Shown piece after piece: positions 24,201 to 32,734 of a DNA stretch of 64,000 nt. The notes under the pieces are model-generated. The model worked only from the letters and a program-made list of their open reading frames with translations, searched no databases and was not told where the DNA came from. Position 1 is the first letter of the stretch. Every line of letters begins with the position of its first letter. Source of the DNA: Pohlia nutans (lineage: Eukaryota > Streptophyta > Bryopsida > Bryales > Mniaceae); the NCBI GenBank assembly GCA_022496805.1, contig CM040090.1, forward strand, positions 10,534,001-10,598,000, in the 5' to 3' direction. The position numbers and the translations under genes were made by a program.

Positions 24201-25560
24201 ATCCCCACACTCCGTTGCCAACGGCATGGTCATCATCCCATGTGGTGCCATGGGCATCATCCCATGCGGTGCCATATCCGTCATCGTCATCCCATGAGGC
24301 GCCATGTCCATATCACCTGCGATTCAACAGTCAAAGTTTATTATCCAACACTCATTGAGCAAAATAACGTCACACCAAAAGATTTATACACCATTTATTG
24401 CCAATCAAAGTAATTCATTATTCTTACCGTAATTGTGGTAATTGAAAATCTCACAGTGAGGATTGTGTAAAGTCTCACACTAATTGAGAATTGGTGAGAA
24501 ATCTCACACTAATTCTGTGACTGACAATAATCGGTGTAGCTGATAAAGGACCAAGGATTCATGGGTTTAAAATGAAAAATTCAATCAATCGTATTGTGAA
24601 AAAGCATGATTCAAACGGGGGTTCCAAATTTTATATCACATGAGCATTACATGTATTGGTAAAAATATAAATAATTAAAAAATAAAATAAAAACCCACAT
24701 ATATATTCAAAATTAAAGGCTTACTTTCAAGGAATGTGGGTGACTCCCCTTGGGGGTGCAAGTGAACATGGCAACCAGCAGCATGGTTGAGCACTGGATA
24801 CAGAGCCGTATGATGCCGCAGGGAAACGGGCTGCGTTATGGGTAGCGTCTCATGTGTTTCATCCTATACATCAAGAACAAAACAAGCACGTCAGCTATTC
24901 TCCTTACAAATCACATCTTCAGCTTGGATAACCCCTAAAGGACTGCTTTTAAAATGAGAAATTCAATTGAATGTATTGTGAAAATCATAACTCAAATGAG
25001 ACCAAATTTTATTTCATTGGAATCAGCAAAGAACATTGCATGCGGTAATCAAAACATGAATAAATTTTAAACAAAAGAAACTCCACTTAGAATCTACTCA
25101 AATATGCTAAGAACACCATGAGGCCCAGTTTGGGCTTCTTGGTCTAAAAAGGTAGTGTGCATTTCCGTCATTAATTACTCAACTCTGCACTGTAAAACAA
25201 TTGATAAAAACAACAGACTTTTTTTCTCACCTTGCGAAAAATATGGGCGTTCTGTATAGCTTCGTGAACCCAGCTGTCATCTCTCGTCACTTCCGACCAA
25301 GCTGCCAAGTTTGGAACAACTGAAGAGAAAAGTGTTCACACAAGTCAGTGAACAAATAAAACTGATACAAACACATTGAAGAGTTGACCAAACGCTCAAC
25401 ATCAAACCACAACATCTCAATTTTCATTTATTATTTATCTATAAAAAAGAAAAAAGCGATTTTCACTAGCCATGAAGAGTGCTGCACCTTGAGTAATGAG
25501 CAGCAGCATCCATATTGCTGTCAGGGGTTTAAAGTTTGCTGCAGCTCGCAGCTGTCCCAT
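18278..25560 (-). CDS. Secreted chimeric HRGP: beta-helix + (SPPPP)n + root-cap-like domain
   Basis: Seventeen exons with GT-AG junctions and matching phases give about 1003 residues: 25560-25488, 25319-25231, 24863-24725, 24316-24128, 23205-22874, 22640-22407, 22263-22174, 21874-21776, 21610-21548, 21433-21365, 21242-21200, 21004-20058, 19911-19798, 19573-19415, 19293-19239, 19028-18871, 18436-18278. Residues 1-24 are a signal peptide. Residues 105-135 repeat MAPHGM, His/Met-rich and possibly metal-binding. Residues 165-415 show Gly-rich beta-helix repeats (GGAVMV, NNTAW) like pectin-lyase folds. Residues 480-705 are (SPPPP)n, the motif for Hyp-arabinosylation in extensins and algal HRGPs. 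From about 743, VQGDPHFFGK and NFHGKNNRDY resemble the plant root-cap domain. The protein is therefore probably a cell-wall or matrix component. Domain order is seen directly; function is inferred. Confidence 0.82.
18488..18666 (-). mobile_element. CACTA-type MITE, copy 1 (intron of wall-protein gene)
   Basis: Ends CACTAGTAGC and CTACTAGTG with a 3-bp duplication TGA on both sides (18485-18487, 18667-18669). Reverse orientation relative to 23776-23967 and 54374-54576. The CACTA start and 3-bp duplication are diagnostic of the CACTA (En/Spm) superfamily. Confidence 0.88.
20383..20952 (-). repeat. GGTGGTGGAGATGG-type minisatellite encoding SPPPP
   Basis: The proline tract of the wall protein is a 15-bp coding minisatellite with longer higher-order units (a segment near 20580-20640 is repeated at 20640-20700). 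Such arrays change length easily, so the number of SPPPP repeats is likely polymorphic. Confidence 0.85.
23522..23755. mobile_element. piggyBac-type MITE in wall-protein intron 4
   Basis: TTAACCCTTAAAAGGCCC on the left and GGCCGTTCAAGGGTTAA on the right. It is 234 bp with TTAA at both sides. A matching right-end fragment (GGGCCTTTTAAGGGTTAA) lies at 53130-53149 in FKBP13 intron 1. Confidence 0.75.
23776..23967 (+). mobile_element. CACTA-type MITE, copy 2 (intron of wall-protein gene)
   Basis: Ends CACTAGTAGC and CCTCCTAGTG with an exact 3-bp duplication TTG (23773-23775, 23968-23970). Homologous to 54374-54576 along its length. Confidence 0.88.
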
Positions 25561-26160
25561 CTCTTCAGATGGGTCTTTGTGGTCACCTTAGAAATGCTAC
25601 GCTCTCAGGCTACATGATACAATCTAATATCTAACTAACCACATTAAAAAAAATTTGTTCAAATTCGTTTCACCACCTCGATATATATCATGTTGTGATT
25701 TCAATTTGTTGATCAGTTGCGAATCAGTGGATTCCGAAACTCAGCAACCTTGAAGTTAGTGCAGAAAACTAAATCCATGAGAGAGAAAGACTTGATTTCC
25801 TTGCCTACACTAATTAATTATGAACTGCCATGGTCTATTTAAACCTTCAGTCTACTATACTTTGCCTCACAGAGACACACAGAGAGAGAGAGCTAGCAGG
25901 ACCTGGTCATGGTAGAAATGAAGTTGGACATAAGAGGGGACTAAGGGGAATAGAGGAAGATTTAACTAACGGTTGTTGGGGCCGGAGGCGGTTAGCAATA
26001 ACCGTCCGTAGAGCCTCGGTTAGAGACCCCCCATCCATGATTTCATCCATGTCGTTCCCCTTTCTTGAGCTATCGAGGATGGCGTTCGGTGTTTTTCATC
26101 CACTTTGAAGAGCTAGATGCTAGAAAATGGATGTCAACCGAAGGAAGAGCCACGGTTACA
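25561..26160 (-). promoter_or_regulatory. Upstream region of the wall-protein gene, duplicated downstream
   Basis: This is the 5' flank of the wall-protein gene, which reads leftwards from 25560. Bases 25805-26110 are matched by 29057-29640, including an AGAGAGAGAG run and a conserved stretch whose reverse complement encodes a GNDMDEIM-like peptide. No TATA box can be assigned with confidence. The shared peptide could be a remnant exon of an unrecognised gene. Confidence 0.4.
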
Positions 26161-26228
26161 ACCGAACGGTGACAGGGCATTAATTCGAAGGAATCTAAGC
26201 ACTGCAATGGGCGTGACTGCTGTCGCAG

Positions 26229-26848
26229 ATTCATCCAGGTGCAGTCATCCTCTTACATGAAAATTCATTTTTCTTCCTCTAGCTAGGAAAAATTCTGTAG
26301 GAAAATTCGACCTCCTGCTGCAAATCATCTGTTTGTGTGACAATGAATTAAGTTTGACACGATCAACACTGTTGATCTTATTGTACAAAACAAGAGCTGT
26401 AAAATGACGTATTGCAATCACAAAACCAACACAGCCTGGCACCTTGACACATTCACCAGGTAGAGGTAGTAAATGGTACAAGAATGATGGTGAATTCTTG
26501 GTGAACACTTGCTAAATTGAACAACCACTTGCAAAACTTGCTATAAACTGCAGTTTGGCAATAATATTTACTTGGCAGTGAATCGGTCAAGTTCCCTGTG
26601 CAAGGTAAAATGAGAGATTGCCACCGTTGCAAAGTTCAGTGATGCAGATGGCAATTTGGGCGTTGTAGATGCTTCGGTGTTAAGCTCTGTGACAATGTGA
26701 GATGCATTAATTGTACTGTAGGACTGAACGTTTTCATGATTGTGTGTGAGATCCAGGTGCTGCAGCTCCTTTTGCCGGAGCTGAAGAAACGTGGCTACAA
26801 GATCGTGACGAGTCACTGAGCAACACCGACATGACGCATAGCGACTAA
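26229..26848 (+). pseudogene. Pseudogene of the deacetylase 3' end
   Basis: Two exon remnants survive. One at 26229-26260 reads IHPGAVILLH, then breaks before the catalytic-region DRLPQ. The other at 26757-26848 matches the last exon (VLQLLLPELKKRGYKIV). In the latter, 16 bp (after ATCGTGAC) are missing relative to 15522-15638, between short GAC direct repeats, which shifts the frame; a second 9-bp loss follows. No upstream exons are present. It cannot encode a working enzyme. Confidence 0.85.
26434..26601. mobile_element. Foldback MITE, copy 1
   Basis: The element runs from about CACAGCCTGGCACCTTGACA to AAGTTCCCTGTG and is matched by 40595-40763. It is an insertion in the duplicate: the parental locus near 15375 lacks it, reading straight from the GCAATCC side into GAGGTAAAATGAGAG. 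Confidence 0.82.
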
Positions 26849-27653
26849 TTTTCAACATACCTGCTAGAATTCCTTCCCATCCCCAAGAGAGACAAACATA
26901 GTGAGCTAATTTTGTGATCTAACGTTAGAGCGTAGGCTTTTTTCCCTTGGTGTAGAATATGTACCTTCGTACTCCACGTACTCTGGTAGATTAATTAATA
27001 TCTTCAGGGTCCTTCAGTTCTTTTTGGTATCTTCTGGCCACTGCGGGCTGACGCCGAGATTCATTCAGGAACATACGCTTGGCATGAGAACAATGTTTCT
27101 TACATGCTGGTCAGAATACCGGCCTGAAAATCAGCAGCAGCATACATGGGTGTTATCTCACGCCTTCGTTAAGAGTCTCTGTAGACTGGTGAAGGATGAT
27201 CTGTTGTTACCTTGTGTGCTGGAGAAAGAAAAGTTCTGGTAGAGAGGATACTCTCATCTTCACTCGGAATGGGAGATCACTGTAGAGCTGTGGAGAGATC
27301 ACTTTAGGTTAAAGAGTTAAATCTGTTGACATGAAACATTTGTTGGAGAGATAACTTTGGGTACGAGAGTTAAAATGTGGTGACATCAAATTTTTATCAG
27401 CATGACTATGTGAATTTCTTATGGTAAGTGGGAGGTTGTAGACCACTTTAAGTGATTGCAAACAACACCATTTTCATTCAAAGATCAATAGCCATTTAGC
27501 CAAGTCGTGTTGCATCACTTTCTAATTAGTCCCATGAAGTGTATGAATAGATGAGTTGTTGGTAACAGTACTAGTCCAATGAAATTTATAATTAGATGCG
27601 CTAACTTAGTATTGGAGATGGAATCAGGTCTTCTACCTCATATGCATTATATT

Positions 27654-28142
27654 AAATGGCATATTTAGTGTCCAAAGTCAATTCATTCAAAGGTGAAGAG
27701 AAATAGTGTTCCTTGATACTACATAGGAGTTTGGCCACTTAATATCAATCCCACTTTCATTGCATGTGCCATGATCTTTTCAAGTAATGAGAGTGACATG
27801 AGTGGCATGCCATATTTATTATTAAGTTGCCATATGTCATTGGAGAACTCATAATGTTCTTTAAAGGTCCATTGTTGCACTTCCGTTTTATCAAGGGGAT
27901 CAAAGGGATCATAGAGAATTTTCTCTAATTGAAGCTGGTTCAAGCAACAAGGGTTGGAGAGTTGAATCATTTTATTAGTACTTTCCACTCTAGTAGCATT
28001 GTAGAGAAAGGACGTGGTTCAATAAGAGTTGAAGAACGTTATGCTACATTCATTTTTTTCTTACGCGGACAGTGTCTATATTTTAAAAATTAAATAACAT
28101 CTAGATTTGAGAAATAGTGCCCCGAACACTAAATACGCCATT
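27654..28142. mobile_element. MITE with about 20-bp inverted ends, inserted in the duplicate
   Basis: Left AAATGGCATATTTAGTGTCC and right GAACACTAAATACGCCATTT are inverted repeats with few mismatches. The parental sequence (near 16385 and 17880) is continuous across this position. The interior has an 89-residue open frame on the minus strand (27719-27988) that I do not recognise. Exact target duplication is uncertain. Confidence 0.7.
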
Positions 28143-28366
28143 TAGTGTAGCTCATATTGCCTAATACGGTATATTTGGATTCTGGTTGGTCAAGGATGTG
28201 AATTTCACAATAATAAATTTTAAACACCTTTTTTTATTTATTTCACAGGTTGTTGAAAGACATCAAATTTGTTCCTGTTCTGTTTGAAGTATTCATAAGT
28301 TACCTTGGCTGACCTAGCACGTTTACGATGAGCTCCTCGTCGTCCTGAGCCTACAGCATTTATCGG

Positions 28367-28506
28367 TATATTCGTTTAATTGGGAATTTTTGCCATATTG
28401 GGACTCTTTGAAATCTACAATTGGCTTAGATTTAGAGGGAAATTCTATACCTATTGTGGATTTCAAAGAGTCCCAAGATGGCGGAAATTCACAATTAAAC
28501 AAATAT
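28367..28506. mobile_element. Short foldback element with 55-bp arms
   Basis: Arms 28367-28422 and 28451-28506 are near-perfect inverted repeats (GGGACTCTTTGAAATC on the left, GATTTCAAAGAGTCCC on the right) around a 28-bp loop. The whole can form one long hairpin. Confidence 0.8.
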
Positions 28507-28544
28507 GACAATATTTGTTTCACCTAAGTGAGCAAAGAAGAACT

Positions 28545-29053
28545 TTTTCAAGAGCACTTTTGAACTATTTTGAATTAATATTTTGGAAATTTTTGATGAA
28601 TCAATGCAACATGAAACGAGGCATAAAATTTTCACAAATCATCCTGTTCTAATTGGATCACACATGCATGAAGCTAACTTCCCAAAAAATCTATAGCAAA
28701 ATACCCAAACTACCAAAAGTGCATGACATATCCAAAAATTTGAACGAAATCTACTTGGGGAGTTTACTTCCAAAAATTGCAAATGGCCTGAAAAAAATAT
28801 AGGGTCCAAATAAATCTTGAAAGGTAACTTTTATATCTGAATTACATTAATATAGGATGCTAAATCTGATTACAAGATTAATTGTGAGAATATTCTTAAA
28901 ATATTACTAATTATAGTGGGAATTGCTCTTATTTTTAAGAGTACTTTTAGATACCCTTTTTCACACATCATACGCAAAATATACGAAGAGTGACCTCCCC
29001 GAGGAAATCTGTACATCGTTCAAAAAATGAACGCCTGGGGAGTTAGGGGTTAA
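28545..29053 (+). mobile_element. piggyBac-type MITE, family B, copy 3 (5' truncated)
   Basis: Similar to the right part of 3434-4012, ending AGTTAGGGGTTAA. The conserved hairpin is CGTTCA...TGAACG at 29017-29033. The left end is missing, next to the foldback at 28367-28506. Confidence 0.75.
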
Positions 29054-29056
29054 GGG

Positions 29057-29640
29057 TTAATTATGAGTTGCCAAGGTCTATTAAACCTTCAAAAAATGGT
29101 CGTCTGTACTTGTTGCACAGTTAGACAGAGAAAGAGAGAGTTAGTAAGACCCGGCCAGTACCGTATGTGAAGGTCAGATTCAAACAATATTGTGTCAAAA
29201 ACTAATTTCCACATCATATTTTGAGAGGTCCACGTCATCATAAACCAATCACAAGATGACATGTGGCACTTTTGAACAAAAATTAATTAATTAATTAATG
29301 TCGAAACTAACCAGGACGTAGGGTGGACAAAATAAAGTCGGAAATAAGAGGGGACTGTGGACAACAACGTTTTTTTTTCTGGCGACAAGAAGTTGCTCGC
29401 AGCTGCTTCCAATCATCTGCCAGCAACTTTTTTTCGCCAGAAAAAAAAACGCTGGTGGGCAATAAGGGAAGATTTAACCAACGGCTAATAGGAAGACGGT
29501 TACCAGTAACTGTCCGTAGAGTCGACCCCCTATTCATGATTTCATCCATATCGTTCCCCTGGCTTTCCTGGGTACTGGAGGATGATGGCGTTTTGATGTT
29601 TTTCATCCACTTTGAAAAACCGGATTGCACTCTGAAGGTG
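29057..29640. repeat. Second copy of the 25.8-26.1 kb segment
   Basis: Direct-orientation match to 25805-26110, for example TGATTTCATCCATRTCGTTC and GTTTTTCATCCACTTTGAA. A hairpin-forming insert at 29362-29456 interrupts the similarity. The minus strand is open over 107 codons, but the reading changes through the insert, so it is more likely a remnant than a gene. Confidence 0.75.
29362..29456. mobile_element. Small hairpin insertion
   Basis: CGTTTTTTTTTCTGGCGA on the left and TCGCCAGAAAAAAAAACG on the right are perfect inverted repeats, with more pairing inside (AAGTTGCT / AGCAACTT). The paralogous site near 25945 lacks the insert. Confidence 0.65.
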
Positions 29641-29869
29641 ATCCAAAAAATCAGAGCTCACCATGTAATTCTCCCACCAACATCACTCAATTAAACTCTT
29701 GAAAATAGTAAGTGAGCCGCTGAGAAGTCACCACGCATGGAATGTTGTGCAATTAAGAAGAGGAGATACACTAGCAAGAGTGATTTTAAGGGCCTTGATT
29801 TTTAGTGGATTATCTGGCGTTACAAGGCAAATAAATTGTTCATCAACTCAGTCTCATCCTTTTTCCATA
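29641..29869 (+). mobile_element. Tourist-like MITE remnant
   Basis: Internal sequence (CTCCCACCAACATCACTCAA, GAGGAGATACACT) matches 31265-31570, but the terminal GAGCATCTC motifs are lost. Confidence 0.65.
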
Positions 29870-30441
29870 ACTAAAGCGGGACCCTCTTTAGATTTGGAAA
29901 ATTGCAAAGTTGCATTATAAAATGCAACTAAGAGGAATAGTTCAATCTTGATGTATGAATAAAAGTTGTACATTATGAATTTTAGATCCTGTGCATACAG
30001 TTAAATCTATGATTGCTATCGCCAATATCATTGTATAAATTTTAAAATGTAAGATTGAAAATACTTTTGTAATTCAAATACAAATAAAGTATTGACAATA
30101 ATTATGTGCATGAATTTTTTTGTTATGGGTTGAAATGTAATACTCTAAGTGTAGTGAGTTTTGGAGATTTTTTGAGTGCTTAATTTTATGAGTAGGTTTT
30201 ACTCAAGAGCACTTTTGAACTAAGATCTTATATTTTTTGGAGAATCACCACAACATGAAATGAGGCAAAAAAATTCACAAATCATCCCCTTTCTAATTGG
30301 TTCACGCATGCATGAAGCTAGCTTCCCATAAAATCTATAGTAAAAAGTCCACAATTTTAAAAGTACATGACGGATGAAAAAAATGGATTTTGATTATGTA
30401 CATCATTTAGAAATTGAATGTTTGAGCAGTTAAGAGTTTAA
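29870..30441 (+). mobile_element. piggyBac-type MITE, family B, copy 4 (decayed ends)
   Basis: Clear similarity to 3434-4012 (AAAATGCAAC, CACATGAAATGAGGC-like stretches). The right end has decayed to GCAGTTAAGAGTTTAA. Confidence 0.65.
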
Positions 30442-30590
30442 AATAGCCACACAACTTGATTCCATGCAGGAAATCTAGTTATTATTCCTCCTTGATTTAA
30501 AAATCCTTAATAGCAATGAGTCAGCCCAAATTTCATGTAACAATTTGACTAAAATTAGCAACAAAAAATCACTATGTTGATGTGTCAATA

Positions 30591-31140
30591 TTAACCCTTT
30601 AACGTCCCGATTCAACACTGTTTTCAAAGATTTGTTATAAAATGGTTGATGAAAAACGAAAATGGAGTTGATGTACAAAACAAAGTTGTAAATGTCAATG
30701 TGTAGATAACATCCGTACGGTTGGATTCATCATATTTATTATTAATATTTTTAAAGTAATTTTGCAAGGTTTTCTCTTGAAATTCAATTAAAAATCCAAA
30801 ATTAACACAAAAAAATTTAAAAATATTGTAATGAAATTAGAATGACATGCACTACGAGATGGTATGGTTTCCATTATTTGATTCTACTTATTATGGAAAA
30901 TCATATTTAAGGTCTTTTGTTTTGAACTAAGATTGAAACTTGACATTAATCACTTTTGTAATTTTTCAAAAATTCACATTATCTTATTTGGAAGATCCAT
31001 ACCGTACAAATGGTATTCAAAACTAGCACAAGAATGAAAAAAAAAAAAAATGGATGAAAAACATCCGGTACCTACAGAAATCGAGCTGCTGAAATTCATC
31101 CGGCGTCCAGAATCTGGACACCGGCGCGCTAAAGGGTTAA
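30591..31140 (+). mobile_element. piggyBac-type MITE, family A, copy 2
   Basis: Near-identical to 4465-5016, TTAA at both ends, left CCCTTTAACGTCCCG and right CGGCGCGCTAAAGGG. The subterminal palindrome is at 31102-31122 with one mismatch. Confidence 0.87.
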
Positions 31141-31264
31141 GCTACGCTGATGAATACTTCGATAACATACTAGTTGTTTGTTTTAATCCTTAACCCTTTA
31201 GTGCCTAGGGTATTGTGGTATTTAGAGTGTTAGTGGAGATGCTCTTACATTAATGTTTCCATTA

Positions 31265-31570
31265 GAGCATCTCTACTAGCACTCTAAAGTTCACTCTGAA
31301 GGTCATTTGAAAAGTGAGACCTCACCATGTAGTTCCCCCACCAACATCACTCAAGAAAATAGTAAGTGAGTCACTCACAAGTTGCCATGTATGAATTATG
31401 CAATAATGATGTGCAATTGAGAGGAGAAGATACACTTGCTTGAGTGACTTTGAGAGCTATGGATTTGGTCACATTTTCCTGTGTCACAATTCAAATAAAT
31501 TGTTCACCAACCCAATCTCATCCATATTTTCATAGCTAGCGTGGTATTCAAAGTGCTAGTGGAGGTGCTC
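31265..31570. mobile_element. Tourist-like (PIF/Harbinger) MITE
   Basis: Ends GAGCATCTCTACTAGCACT and AGTGCTAGTGGAGGTGCTC, flanked by TTA (31262-31264, 31571-31573). The 3-bp TWA duplication and GAGCATC-type ends fit Tourist/PIF-Harbinger. A second right end of the family (AGTGTTAGTGGAGATGCTC) lies at 31227-31245, and a piggyBac-type left end (TTAACCCTTTAGTGCC) at 31190 just before it, so elements are stacked here. Confidence 0.82.
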
Positions 31571-31735
31571 TTATTGCACTTCCACTTCTTCAAGCAAAGA
31601 TCACTCTGAAAACCTACTACATAACATTCTTTAGGAGCCCCATTGTTTATTCTAGGGCATCAACATTGCATATCAGAATCATTGTAGGAGTAGTAATCTT
31701 TTGAAGAATAAAAGCCATCTTTAGTTAATGATGGC

Positions 31736-32006
31736 CTCGGGGGGTGCACTCTACATTATGTTTGAGAATCACGTGCGTTCATGACCCCTTCTAAAAACCC
31801 CCTTGTATACGAGAGGTTATATGTCTAAATCCCTTTGTATACAGATGTTTTCTGCTTTAAATATATGTTTGATGTAAGTATACGTGAATATTTTTAGTTC
31901 TAAATGTGTTTATTGTATGTATACGTAATACGGTAGTATTCAAATTAATACCCCTTCTGTGCACTCACGTATACTCGTACATGTTTAGTACAGTGCACCC
32001 CCCGAG
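31736..32006. mobile_element. hAT-like MITE, copy 2
   Basis: Ends CTCGGGGGGTGCACT and AGTGCACCCCCCGAG with an exact 8-bp duplication ATGATGGC (31728-31735, 32007-32014). Interior similar to 11714-11953. Confidence 0.9.
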
Positions 32007-32734
32007 ATGATGGCTTGGCAACTCAACAAACTTTTGTTTTTATAGTATTTTTACTTGTTTCACATCATCAATTCCATGTTCATATGTTCATTCTCTGCAC
32101 AAGCAAAAGGGTGAACTGCTGTACTATCTAGAAACCATGTTATGCACTACTACATTGAGAAAATCACTCAATTTGTCTACTACATTCCGAAGATCACTTT
32201 GAGCATATTACTTTTGCATTGATGAATCTGCATTGCAGGAGTGGTGTTGCTAGATAATGGGAATGACAGTGGCACATGATTACGTAACACCGGTGGTAGC
32301 AGGAACTTCAAATTTTCATATTGCAAAGATTAAGTGGTACATGGCAAATGTATGTTACGGTCAATTACTTTCCTTGTCGCAATGCACTACTTTTAGGCTT
32401 TTTATAGACATGCTTGTAACTTTAAAATAAATCACTATAACATAAAATGGATTGAATTTTCTTTTTTTAAAGTATAGTGTCTTCAGATATGAAACTAGGA
32501 TAGAAAATTGAAAAGTAAGTGTTATTTATAGATTTAGGCTACATAAACAGTGAATTAGTACACCGTCGCATTGCACTAAATAGTGCATTGCTACATTTCT
32601 AAAAGAGCACAAAAATAGAGGGTTGTAGATGGAATTTTAAGCTATGATTTTTTTAATGTTTAAATATGTGAAGAAAATATCATTCAATTTTTTGAATTTT
32701 CTTTTAATTTCAATTTTTTTAAATTTTAAATGTA

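Larger units (their letters stand above)
26190..27640 (+). repeat. Segmental duplicate of about 15.1-16.4 kb
   Basis: The stretch is clearly similar to 15100-16400 in direct orientation, from the deacetylase penultimate exon through its 3' flank (for example ACATGCTGGTCAGAATACCG in both). Similarity resumes at 28140-28370 with 17880-18380. The copy lacks the MITEs at 16457, 16815 and 17307, and has its own insertions at 26434 and 27654. Confidence 0.88.
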
